Shown: positions 46,550 through 57,240 of the stretch, piece after piece
Layout of the letters: each line of letters begins with the position of its first letter
Numbering within the stretch: the stretch's first letter is position 1
Source: Adiantum capillus-veneris
Lineage: Eukaryota > Streptophyta > Polypodiopsida > Polypodiales > Pteridaceae
Assembly: GCA_014529385.2 (NCBI GenBank)
Contig: CM043958.1
Span: 125,217,817-125,281,816 of the forward strand
Reading direction: 5' to 3'
Length of the DNA: 64,000 nucleotides
Notes under the pieces: generated by a model
Told to the model about the DNA's origin: nothing
What the model saw: only the letters and a program-made list of their open reading frames with translations
The model's database searches: none
Position numbers and translations under genes: made by a program

Positions 46550-48580
46550 ACTTTATTTCGTCGAGTGGTTACTCCCTTGATCAAAGATGCTGGGGTTCCT
46601 ATTCTAGTCAATCTTCTTGATCGCAAATTCATCAATACAAAATCCAAACCGAGTTACCTCATTAAATAGTTTGAATCTACCGTTTGATCTTGCTTGTTGG
46701 GTGGTATCTTCTAGTACCTTCAACTTGTCAAGAATTTGCTTGATAGCTGTGAGCTTACAACCGTTCTTGTTAGTTCTTTCTTTTATTCGAGAAAACTTAG
46801 CTGGGGTTTTTCAGTAGCACACAATTCACATCCTCAACAATTTGGGTCCAATTTCAATTTTGAAAGAAGCTCTTTGTATCGTAAGTTTCTCTCTTTGTTC
46901 TGACTCAGAGGTACATGGATCGCAATCCATGTTGAGAAGCCAATTGAACTTTTGTTGCTATCATCAGATTTAACATGATCAAGAGATCTTATGGTACCAA
47001 AACTTTTAGAAATGAACCCCTGGACTGGAGGCTAAGTTGATTTTGTCACTTTGCCTGAGCTTCTGTCAGTTCTGAGTTGTTGGGATAGTTTCTTGCACCC
47101 AAATTCAACTCTAGAAGGAAGACTCTCTGTGATGCCCTCTAGCTATGGTACTAGTCTGGTATTAAATCGTGTCAGGAGAACATGGATCAGGATCCATGTT
47201 CCTTTGTATCAAAATACACTGAATTTCGTCCCATAGCTAATCCTTGGCCTAGTGTTGCTGGCTATATGGTTTTTGATTGTTTTAAAGCTTTTTAGGATAG
47301 ACAAAAGTCAGTTTTAGGGTTTATTTCAGTGGTTTCCGGCTTGATCTGATTTTTGCCCCCTTTTGCCCTTCTTTTTAAATTTTCTGATAAGGGTCCTTTG
47401 GGAGAAAGTGTTTCAACTCTTATCACTTTCCAGCTTGCCTATTATCAGCTCAAAATTCCAAAAAGATACATGGATCGCGATCCATGTTTGGCAAGATTTT
47501 GGACTGACACTTTGTGAGCTGATCACACAAGGTATGATGATGATATTCCCCAAGTCTTTCTGGATTTGATCAGTTTTTTCCAAGTGGAAAGTAGGATTTT
47601 GTGTCTGTTTTGCGGTTTTTTGCAAACTCCTTTTCTGGTATTTTGACCAGATTTTTTCACTTTTTGTCTATGGCTCCTTTTGGAAAAGTTGTTCAGGTAC
47701 TAGTAATCAGGAGTACACTGATCAAATCTTACTGTTAGATGTCTACTTGGAACATGGATCGCGATCCATGTTGGGAAGCATCTGTACATGAAATTTGGCT
47801 CTATTGATTCCGTGCTTCTAGTTGATCCCAATTCTCATTCTTTTTTGAATTTGGACAAGTAAAAGTTCAAATTTTCCTTGTTTTTACCTTTTCTTAAGGT
47901 TTTGCTCTGCTCACTCCGATCTTTTGATTCTTTTAATATTTTAGCACTTTATTTCTGACCAAACTCAAGGTTCTGATGCCTGAGAACCTCTTCTAACCAA
48001 AGGAAATAGTTTAAGCATTTTGCCAAAAAGGTACATGGATCACGATCCATGTTGGACTAGCAATTTGAATGTTTTTAGCAGAGTCTTTTTCAGCAAGTGT
48101 TTTTATCCCCTTCTTGAAAGTTTTGCTGGGTTTAGTCCAGTTTTGAAGCTCTGACCATCACTTATTCAACTTTTTAGAGTTATGGTCTTCAACACCAAAA
48201 TAAGGTTTTTGACAGTTGTTCCCTCGATCCTTTTGGCCCCAAATGATGGTGTAATTTGTTTCCTAACCTACTCCTATAAACTGAAATTAATTTGCAAACA
48301 TAACTGAACTTAACAGTACGAAAATAACAACAAAGTGTGTGGTGGAATAGCCCTTTCCAAGCATGTGAAAAATCAAAGAACGAAATACTATCTTGTACTT
48401 CACTCACAACTTTCTTTGCTCTTAAGGAATAGCACTCACTAGTCACGGACTCCAGTCTCTACCAAGCACTAAACCTACGTCTAGCTGCTTCACTGTCAAT
48501 GTGTAAGCGGAACGGGTATCGAAATCTTGAAGGAAGATTTTTGTTTTTTTGTACACTAAGTCGCTCACCACCTGAGGATC
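46550..48580 (-). promoter_or_regulatory. Leader of element F with five 20-bp palindromes
   Basis: Untranslated 2 kb between PBS and first ORF. ACATGGATCGCGATCCATGT or one- to two-base variants occur at 46913, 47180, 47468, 47752 and 48033, spacing 267, 288, 284 and 281 bp. Flanking sequence looks like diverged copies of a roughly 280-bp unit, but the palindrome is by far the best kept part. Confidence 0.75.
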
Positions 48581-48603
48581 GGTTTCCTCGGTAGCGGCGC
48601 CAA
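48581..48603 (-). other. Primer-binding site of element F
   Basis: TTGGCGCCGCTACCGAGGAA on the minus strand next to a TGTTAGC…-type LTR end. It resembles the TGGCGCCG sites of many plant Ty3 elements rather than the initiator-Met site. Confidence 0.7.
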
Positions 48604-48938
48604 TGTTAGCGGGTCGCCGTGATGGATGTCTGTAGCATAGCTCTTTTGTACTAACATAATGTCAATATGCAAGGAAGCAAGTCGGGATGGGGCACAGAGA
48701 CTTAATGAGAGTGTCAATCTCACCAAAGTGAACTCAGAGGCTACTCGTTCTACGACAAAAGCAAATCAACCACTTCCTAGTCAGACAATCAGTATGCGTC
48801 CAATATCACCACTCTAGGTCATCACGCCTTTTCGGCATCCAAACAAATTCAGAAGGCCATGAAACTTGAGGAGAGGTATCACAACACTTAAGGGATCAAT
48901 CCTACCAAGTTATGTCCCCATCTGGTAAGGTACATAAA
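48604..48938 (-). repeat. Probable 5' LTR end of element F
   Basis: By position next to the PBS this must be the R/U5 end of the LTR. No second copy exists in the window, so the LTR's other end cannot be placed; it may extend further right. Short direct repeats but no gene. Confidence 0.45.
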
Positions 48939-49606
48939 TCACAATCCATCACAAAAAATGTGCAACACTTGGGTGAAGGTGGTCACATCCGCATGGTTTG
49001 GGGTGAAGTATCGTGGTGGTCTCTTTGATAAAAAGTGGAAGTGTTGATGGTATATATGAGATAGTTCTTCCAATTGCCTTTGGATGAGGTCCGCAAGAGT
49101 TGCATTAGCACTCTCCTTGGTGAATGTGCCTGTCGTCTTTCTATCTCGGGACCGCATTGTCATCCTTTCAGTCGGCAGCTTCAGTGCCTCAACAAAGGCT
49201 CTTTTGTGATCATTAATTCAAATTTATTCCCTTGTTGGTCGGTGATTTGGGCTGACCCATCTTCTTTGATTGTAGACAATAGTTTGTATGATTTTTGGAA
49301 ATCTACCCCGCATGGTTCCTGGTCATAGAAGTCTCTGAGGACCAGCCTTCTGCTAGCTTCTTTTGTGTTTGGCTTGGCAGCTACATCATATATTTCCTTT
49401 GGTCGCATTTACAATTCCACTTGGTGTCCTTCTTTGCTCTTGAACCTGCCTATGAGAACTCTAGTGTTGTTTTCTTCAAGGTGTTCTCTTGATAAGTATG
49501 TTGCATTGGCCATCTTCACTAAACTTGGGTCTAACTGGTAGGGTGATAGCTCTTGCAATTTGTCCTTTTGGGACACCCTTTTCTTGGCCTTCTTGGAAGC
49601 TTTCAT
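48939..49606 (-). pseudogene. Decayed ORF of unknown family
   Basis: One frame from 49606 to 49181 is broken by TAA at 49409-49411 (fits lost CAA) and then shifts to the frame 49163-48939; together about 220 codons. Blocks: LSPYQLDPSLVKMANATYLS, RLVLRDFYDQEPCGVDF, LLSTIKEDGSAQITDQQGNK, ATLADLIQRQLEELSHIYHQ. Not recognised. It lies just upstream of element F on the same strand and downstream (minus sense) of a second palindrome array, so it may be part of another retroelement or inside the LTR of F. Confidence 0.4.
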
Positions 49607-49794
49607 TGCTCTTGCTAGGGGAATACAGTGCCAAAGTTTGAAAATTTTGCAAATTCTGCTCTTAAATGCCCTTGAGTCTGAATTGCTGACAAGTTGGGTC
49701 CAATTTGATTCAAATCAATTTTGGAGCATGCATAGATGCATAAAAACATGTAAAGATCAAAATCATAGAGTTCAGGCAAAATTTTGCAACAAAA

Positions 49795-50394
49795 GTAAAT
49801 AATCATGATTATTTACAACTGGGGATATTTTCCAACTTTTTGCATTTTTGACATCATAGGCTTGAAACATATAGCATTTAGGTGCTCTAAGTGAAATGTG
49901 GACTCAATTGAGTGCATTGGGTGGAAATGATGCTAGATTTAGGCTTTCAATCTCCAAAATTGTAGATATAAAGGGATTTTGAGTGTTTAAGATCCAAATT
50001 TGCTCAAATCACCATGGTTAGTGGACTTGGGACATCATGTGCTTTGGTCCCATAAGGTCAAAGTTGAAAATTTTCCCCATTTTGGCAAGAAAGTAAATAA
50101 TCGCAATTATTAACTTTTTCATCAAAATGTTCATTTTTGTTGCAACTTGGTTCTAGGCATGATGTAGATTCTAAGTATGAGATATGGGGTGATTTGGATC
50201 AAAAAATGTGACAGATAACTCAAAAGTTGGATTGGAAAGACTTCTTGCGTTTTTTGACAATTTTCAAGTTTTCCTTGATCCTTTTGGTTTATACTTGAAA
50301 TGTGGCATGTAATAAATGCGTACAAGTGATAGGTGAAGTGAAGGTATCATTTTAAAGCCAAAAAACCACAAAATAAATAATCGTGATTATTTAT
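49795..50394. repeat. AT-rich palindrome array (3 copies, about 290-bp period)
   Basis: Twenty-two-bp palindromes around AATAATCATGATTATT (49795-49816, perfect), AATAATCGCAATTATT (50093-50114, imperfect) and AATAATCGTGATTATT (50373-50394). Spacing 298 and 280 bp; the intervening DNA is diverged. The core ATCGYGAT is shared with the array in the leader of F. Confidence 0.75.
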
Positions 50395-50743
50395 AGCAGT
50401 CAATTGTTTTTTCTAAACTTGACAATTTTTGATGTAGACATGTTCAATACATCTAAAACAAGTCCTAAAATTAATTTGGTAAAGTTTTGTTGTGTCGGCA
50501 TCACTTCATGCTTTGTCGACTCTGAAATCACCAATTTTTGTGACTTGATGGCTTGTGGAGCTGGTCAGTTACTTTTGAGGCTATGGACTTGTGCACTACA
50601 TAGTCCTGATGCTACCCATTCAGTTTTGGCCCATTTGGAGTCAATTTGACTTCGTATGTCAAATTTGACACTTTGTAGCCTTTCTGTTGTTGGAGACATT
50701 GCCTTGATTGTTTTCATGAAACCATCCATGTACAATGTGTATA
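50395..50743. other. Unassigned sequence left of element C
   Basis: No gene seen. Contains a 12-bp palindrome GTCAAATTTGAC near 50658. It continues at 60639 after element C is removed. Confidence 0.4.
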
Positions 50744-50748
50744 GACCT
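50744..50748. repeat. Target-site duplication GACCT (left)
   Basis: Identical to 60634-60638. Confidence 0.9.
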
Positions 50749-52335
50749 TGTCATAATAATCAATATCTAATTCTCCTAAATTATTTTATCATGTTAGATT
50801 GATCATTTAATATGGGGAAGTGCCAGGGGAGAAAAAGCTATAATATTGGTTAAGCTAGCAGACCGGCCATAGTAGGGATCCAAAAGAGGGAAAATAGGGA
50901 TCCAAAGGGGGGGGGGCATCTATAAAAGAGCCATGACCAACAATGAGCGCAAAAGACCCTAAGGTTCAGCCCATTAAGACTTCCAAAATGCTAAGGTTCC
51001 AAAATTCAAAGGTTGTGTCCAAACGTCAAACATTGGGGGAATTTGATGCTTTTTGTGTGTCCCAAAAGTCTTCAGCAATCCCTACATAGGAGGGGGTGAG
51101 CCTTGCAAGTAGGGGATGAGAGACATACTCACACACAAAAACACAATCTCCCTTTACACAAAGGGAATGAGGGACACATGTCAGCTCCCTAGCCCAGATG
51201 CCCACAAGGTGTACCCAATTCCTACTAGATCTTGGAGGTGGACCAATGAGAATTAGGCTATATTAAATCTAGTTTAATTAATTTAAAAACACTTAATAAA
51301 AGAACCAATAAGAATTAAGCTCTCTACAAGACTGTTGGACAGCCTCCCAAGGGGACCAATGAGCATTCAACAACCCAATGGCTTGCCTGATTCCTATTGG
51401 CCAGGAGGCAAAGGGGTCCAATGAGAGTTTAGTTGAAGAAAATAATTACCTAAAGCTCTCACAAAATGGGAAAAGGGAACACATGTCACAAGGCTATCAC
51501 TTATGCTGCTTAATTACCATTGGCTAAGCCTTGGGAGGTCCAATAGGATGCTAGCAAGAGAAAACAGCAACAAGGGTCGAACAAGAGAGAGAGGGGGCTG
51601 GTTTTCTCAAGACATTTATCACCTACACACTCACACTAGCTCATGTGTGAAGAAAAGAAGACTCTCTCCTTCTCAAGCTTTAATGGAAAGCTTACCACCT
51701 ACTCCAAGCTTGTGAGAAGGGAGTCCTACACCAACAACTCTTGGCTTTGTGATGCAAATCCAACCAAGAGGAAAGCTTCAATGCATGCTCATCTCCTCTA
51801 CCATTCTAATTACCAAGCTAAGCTATGCTAATATGAGTGATTATGTGAGGAAATGTACATCTTTCTCGTAAGAATACTCCTTCTTCCTCTCAAGCTACTC
51901 TCATACCCCACTAGCTCTCACCATCTTTGAAGGTGTGTGAGGTCTTGGGTCTGAGACCGTGAGGGAATTTATGTTGTGTTTGATAAGTTTTTTTATTAGT
52001 GCATGAAGTTTATATCCTCATTGCACTAGCTAGTATTGAAGGAGCACAAGAAATTGTATTGTAAAATGTCTCTCCTGATGGGAGAAACCAGAATACAAAG
52101 CCTTTTGTAGGGGGGACCGGCTCCATGCAAATCTGGTCCTCAAATGTTGTCAATTGCTTAATTTTTCTCTCTTTTGAAGTATTGTTCATGCTATCTAGCT
52201 AGGTGTTCTGCTTTTTGTTGCTCTCTCTACCCAAGCACTCTTGTTAATCTCATTAGGAATCTATTCTGATGAAATGCTCACTATGTTCATGATACTTTCC
52301 CCTACACACAAGCTACTAGGCCATTAAATGTTACA
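50749..52335 (+). repeat. 5' LTR of element C
   Basis: 1587 bp, partner of 59093-60633. A TATA box (TATAAAAG) lies at 50921-50928. Confidence 0.92.
50921..50928 (+). promoter_or_regulatory. TATA box in 5' LTR of element C
   Basis: TATAAAAG after a G-run; the 3' LTR has TGTAAAAG at the equivalent place, a point change that would weaken it. Confidence 0.5.
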
Positions 52336-52336
52336 T

Positions 52337-52348
52337 AGGTATCAGAGC
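52337..52348 (+). other. Primer-binding site of element C
   Basis: AGGTATCAGAGC directly after the LTR, one base off the standard initiator-Met site TGGTATCAGAGC. Confidence 0.8.
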
Positions 52349-52755
52349 ACAAGGTTTCTCTTTTCTTGCTCAAGAAGGGAGGTCCTCAAGCTAGCTATAA
52401 ATGGTTGGTACTATTAATTGGATGTGAGTAAGTAGAATAGGGATTTTTCAGCCTTGCAGTGCGCCTGCCTTTGTGCAGTTAACGGGTCATCACCGTCGAG
52501 AGCTATGGTATTAATAGTGGATTCCTACAAGGCTTGCCTACGGCTTAACCACTATTGAGGTATTAGAAGCTTGACAGGAGCCGGTGCTGTTTTGGTGTTG
52601 AACGACCCTCTATTCTGTCCTTGCAATTAATGGTATTCGAGCTATGGGTACAGTAGCTTGAGTGCTTTTTCTAAAGGGGTAAAGAGGAGTAGCAACTAGG
52701 GCTTGAAGTGCTAAAGTGTCTTTTAAAAATATAGCCTTGCATTTTAGAGTCTATC
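52349..52755 (+). other. Leader of element C
   Basis: About 400 bp between primer site and first gag ATG; no gene. Confidence 0.6.
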
Positions 52756-52900
52756 ATGATGAACAACTATACTCATCAAGTTGACCCTCGTAAGACAACG
52801 ATTGACGCTTTGAAGAAATCGCCTTTATAAGCTCAAGAAAAAAATAAAGCGACCTTGTAGAAAATTTTAGGTGACTCTTCCACAATTTTTCTATAGATAA
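52756..52900 (+). pseudogene. Element C gag, N-terminal piece
   Basis: ATG 52756 (MMNNYTHQVDPRKTT…) gives a frame with TAA at 52828-52830 and TAG at 52858-52860, both in Gln-like contexts. It fades near 52900 where the 1-kb interruption begins. Confidence 0.5.
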
Positions 52901-53892
52901 TTGAAAGTTTCATGTGCAAAAAAATTGACTTTGGAGTATATAAAATAATGGAAAGTTCCATGTGTTTGATATGGTTATTTCAAGCATATCGTCGTATACA
53001 TAGAAGAATATGTTTCTGATGTGTTTGTGAGTTTTAGAAAGTGATACATTGCTTGCCCTTTCCATTGAGCACTCAAGGTAGCAAGTAGAAGGGTTTTGCT
53101 ATGCAACAATTATTGGATCATTTCAAATATTCAAAACTGCATAAGAGAAAACTTTCAAATTTTCATTCTTGAGACATAAGCATTCAAAACCTCAAATAAT
53201 ATCAAACTTTTCATGTAGATCAACTAAATGTATCAAAGTACGTGGTACATACACAATTGGGGTGCCTAAAACCTTGGTTTCAATGTTATTATGGAGAACT
53301 CAAGATTTTCAACAGTTTTTGCACGATAAAAAATTCAAGATAGAGTTCAAGCAATGAGATTTAATTGAGTTAGGGAGCCCAAAAAATATGTAGTTTCTTG
53401 GTTTAAACATATAAAGTCATTTGTAGTTGTCAAATTGCACTTGAATAGTACCAATTTCATGAGGGGACCTTTGGAAGACCCAAATTATGCTCTTATTCAG
53501 CACGTGCTCAAGTATGAAATTATGTCCATAGCTTGCATGTGGCTTGAAAAATTATCTTTGAAGTGCATTCCATTGTTTTGTAACACTAAGTGCTAACACT
53601 TGGCTTTCATAAACATAAAAAAGGCCATCTCTACAAAAAGATATAATATTTTTATGATTTTTTTGGCAAAATAGCTTGAATATTTACTAAAATTTATGAT
53701 TTAGAACTTACCATAATTCTCTCCATACAGATTTTACTTTGATATGGAGAAAAATCGAGTGTTTTCTTCCCCTCATAACCAATCTATGGTAGAAGCAAGG
53801 TGTAAAAAAATTCTTTCTAGCTTGACAAATAAATTGCCAAAACTTCGTATAAAAACAGGACACTTTAGTGTCTCAGGACACTAAAGTGTCCA
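52901..53892. other. Interruption within gag of element C
   Basis: About 1 kb of AT-rich sequence with no recognisable protein between two gag parts. It ends in a perfect hairpin, 53858-53872 against 53877-53891 with a four-base loop. It could be a non-autonomous insertion; its left edge is not defined. Confidence 0.4.
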
Positions 53893-53899
53893 ATTACAA

Positions 53900-55344
53900 A
53901 ACTAGTGTTAACTATCTTGTTTCTAGGCTTCAACAAGACATGGGAAATCCATCCCTCCAAAGTGAAGTGCAACGGTAGCTTCGTGCTCACAGGATTCTCC
54001 AAGCTCCCCACCATGATGAGAGAACACCTAGGAAGCCTCCTTGTGAGACTTCCAAAAGAGGTCTCTCTCTGATTCGGGAAGAAGAAGAGGATCCCTATGA
54101 AGGGCTCAGAAATTTTCTCCTTGAGGACGCATCTCCTTCTCAAAGGACAACTCAAGAGCCTCCCCTGAAGGAACGAGAAAGAAGTGAGTCTCCTGCCACC
54201 TCGGTGGAGATGGCTCCATGAAGACGGCGGGCTAAATGCTCTCCGTCACCTCCAAAACGGAGAAGACCATCGCATACTTCTCCACACCATACTTTAAAGA
54301 CGGATGACAAAAGGCAAGAGAAGAAAAAGGCGAGAAAGAGGACACCCTCTTCTCCATCTTCTTCATCCTCTTCCTCTTATGAAAGTGATGTTCAAGACAC
54401 CGAAGATCAAGGCAAGAAAGAGGTCACCCTCTTCTCCATCTTCCTCAAATTCTTCATCTTCTGAAGAAAGTGATGGTGAAACCTTTGAAACATAAAAAAG
54501 AAGAGGCCATAGGAAATCCTATGCCACATTGAAGAGGTCATCCACGCTCAAGAAGTTCAAAGAGGGAGGGAAGAGCATCTCTTTCCTTACCTACGATGGC
54601 ACTTTTGGTGCTAAAGACAAAGTCTTGGTCTTAATCCAACAATTCGATGTGGCGTTTGGAGATGAGGGCTTCACGGAGTCCTCTAAGCTACACCATGTAG
54701 CTATGCACTTTCAAAAGTCTGCCAAGCAATGGTGGTCTAGCCTATGGGCCAACGGTGAAGCTCCACGAACATGGAAAGCTTTAAGAGCTTCCATTATGAA
54801 GTAGTTTTTGACCACTGATTCCAAAGACAAAGTACTCACCGAATGGAGAAGCTTGAAGCTCTCTCCCTATGAATCCATCCACGAATATGTAGACAAATTT
54901 TGGGACGTACAATTCAAAGAAATTGTCTTTAAAAAGTTGGATTTTGGAGAGCAAAAGTAGAAATTTTGTGCGGGCTTTACCAAAGAAATGGTGGAGTATG
55001 TCAAATCTTAAAGGCCACGCACCATATCGGCGGTAATACATCATACTATGGTGCCCTCTCGAATCAATTCCCAAACAGGGGCTAAGAGGAATTCTAAGCC
55101 CCCTGAAAACAAGGGTTCCAATGAGCCTCAGGGGAAGGACAATGTCCAAAAGTCTCCTAAGCGCAACTCCAACAAAGCTAAAGAGAAGGGAGTTTATAAA
55201 GGCAAAAATAAACTCTCTCTTGAAGATCTTGAGCGTTATCGCAAGGATAACCGGTGTTTCAAGTGCGGCAAACAAGGGCATGCATTCCGCGCTTGTCCCC
55301 AAAAGAACAACCGCCATGATCCTCCTAGATCTACCTTGGTCTAA
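53900..55344 (+). pseudogene. Element C gag with CCHC knuckle
   Basis: Resumes near 53905 with a disordered Pro/Arg/Ser-rich region (stops 53976, 54219), duplicated ARKRTPSSPSSS / ARKRSPSSPSSS segments, then the capsid: SISFLTYDGTFGAKDKV, AKQWWSSLWANGEAPRTW, KLSPYESIHEYVDKFWD. Zinc knuckle CFKCGKQGHAFRAC at 55255-55296. In-frame stops at 54493, 54802, 54958, 55009 and 55342. The frame continues into protease without shift. Confidence 0.82.
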
Positions 55345-56733
55345 ATCCAAGAGGAGGAAACTCACCACAAAGGAGCTCCTCTATGCCATGCTTGGGGAAA
55401 GGTAAGAGAAGATGATGCTTTTATTCTCTTTGACCCCGGTTCTACTCATAACTTTATATCTATAGAGTTGCCCACCAAGCTAGGCATACAAACCTACGAG
55501 ATGGGAGATGTCCTACCCGCAGACGTTGCTTTCAAGGGGCAAGAAGATCCAGTCACTCCCTTAATTGGGAAATTGAGGCTGCATGTACAAAGCTTTGTGG
55601 ACAAAGAGGACTTCTTTATCTCTCCTCTCAAGCATGAGGATGTAATCCTAGGGGCACCATGGTTTGATCGCATGGTTGCCAATCTTAAATTCCCTAAAAG
55701 GAGAATCTCCTTTAAGTCCAAGGAAAAAGATATGTATATAGATGCTAAGGAAATGGGTAACACTACACCCAGTGTACATACAAAAGCTTTCAACAAGTCA
55801 ATAAAGAGCTCTATTTCTGTGTACATGATTTTTGTTAAAGATTCTCAAAATGAACCTAATGTTTTAGCAAAAGAAAATATACACAATCAAAAGGAATTAG
55901 AGTTATCCAATTTTCTCAAGGGGTTTCAAGATGTCTTTATTGATGACATCCCTTGTGAGCTACCTCCTAAACGAGGTAATGATGACCATGCAATTGAACT
56001 TCTTCCAGGAAGTTCACCGCCTAACAAACCTCCTTATAGAGTTTCTCAAGCTCAACAAAAGGAGATTATGCGGCAAGTGCATGAGTTAGTTGAGAAGGGC
56101 ATGGTTAGGCCTAGCTCATCTCCATTTTGTTCTCCTGTGCTACTAGTGCAAAAGAAAGATGGCACATATCATATGTGTGTCGACTATAGGGCACTAAATA
56201 GGATCACTATCAAAAATAGGTCTCCCTTTCCAAGGGTAGAAGACCTATTTGATAAGCTACAAGGGTCCACCTACTTCAGTAGGATTGACCTAAAAAGTGG
56301 CTATCATCAAATAAGGATAGTTGATCAAGACCTTATAAAGACCGCATTTTGCACTACGTTTGGTCTTTACGAATACATTGTCATGCCTTTTGGCTTGACC
56401 AATGCACCAGCCACATTCAACCGCTTGATGGAGAAGCTATTCAAGCCTCACCAAACCTTTACTGGAGTGTTCTTTGATGATATCATCATCTACTCTAATT
56501 CATTAGACAAACACAAGCAACACCTCCAGGTAATATTTCAAGTTCTAAGAGAGAATAAACTTTATGTTAGTCGAAAGAAAAGTGAAATTTTCTTACAAGA
56601 GATTCAGTATTTAGGTCACATTATCTCTCAAGATGGCATCCAAATGGATCCATCAAAGTTAGAGGTAATAAAAGGATGGCCTAAACCAAGGAATCTTCAT
56701 GAACTAAGAAGCTTTATAGGTATGTGCGCATAA
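55345..56733 (+). pseudogene. Element C protease and reverse transcriptase
   Basis: Protease motif FDPGSTHNFIS (Asp codon at 55432; Pro in the usual Ser position) and [64 protein letters not shown], catalytic FFDD (56470-56481), LGHIISQDGIQMDPSK, ELRSFIGMCA and TAA at 56731-56733. The 421 codons from 55468 are uninterrupted. Confidence 0.9.
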
Positions 56734-57240
56734 TATAGACGCTTCATAGAAAAGTTTTCACTAATAGCAGGACCATTACATGATCTAACAAAAAAAAATG
56801 TTAGCTACACATGGTCTGCCAAGGAGAACAATGCTTTTGAAAAGCTTAAAGAAAAGCTTATCTCTCAACCTGTGCTTACACTGCCGGATCTCTCAAAGCC
56901 ATTTGAGGTCCAATGTGATGCTTGGAGCTGTTTTGCTTCAAGAAGGGCATGCCATAGGCTATGAAAGTTGAAGGCTCGACCCCGTTGAGCAAGCTCTAGG
57001 CCTATATGAAAAGGAATTCCTTGCAGTTCTACATTCCTTAGACTCATGGAAGCACTATTTATTGGGGACACCTTTCATTCTGCGAACGGATCACCAAAGT
57101 CTTAAGTACTTCATGACGCAGACCAAGCTCTCCAACAAATAAATGAGGTGGGCAAATTTCCTTTCGCAATTTCATTTTCATATTGCTCACATTACTGGCA
57201 AGCATAATCAAATAGCCGATGCACTCTCAAGACGGCCGAG
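56734..57240 (+). pseudogene. Element C RNase H
   Basis: Continues in frame through KLKEKLISQPVL and PFEVQCDA, then a small deletion changes frame into LGAVLLQEGHAIGYE. TGA at 56969-56971 and TAA at 57140-57142 interrupt the new frame. EKEFLAVLHSLDSWKHYL, LRTDHQSLKYFM and ADALSRR are all present. Confidence 0.82.

Larger units (their letters stand above)
42572..48603 (-). mobile_element. Element F, right part (PBS, leader, gag, protease)
   Basis: 5' half of the Ty3 element whose pol is at 22849-20292. From right to left: primer site at 48581-48603, 2 kb leader with a palindrome array, a long first ORF, gag with CCHC-type knuckles and the protease up to the insertion of B. The domain set and the CxxCGGDHPTxxC knuckle fit the non-chromovirus (Athila/Tat-like) side of plant Ty3. 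Its LTR should start at 48604 (TGTTAGCGGG on plus), but the other edge and the second LTR are not visible. Confidence 0.82.

Noticed and set aside
46913-50394. CRISPR array
   Set aside because: Palindromes are spaced about 280 bp, spacers are not uniform, there are no cas genes and the DNA is eukaryotic.
48604-50743. Full extent of the 5' LTR of element F
   Set aside because: Only the end next to the primer site is supported. With no second LTR in the window the other end cannot be placed.
54781-55368. Minus-strand 195-codon ORF
   Set aside because: Antisense shadow of gag in element C, whose sense frame has a clear capsid and zinc knuckle.
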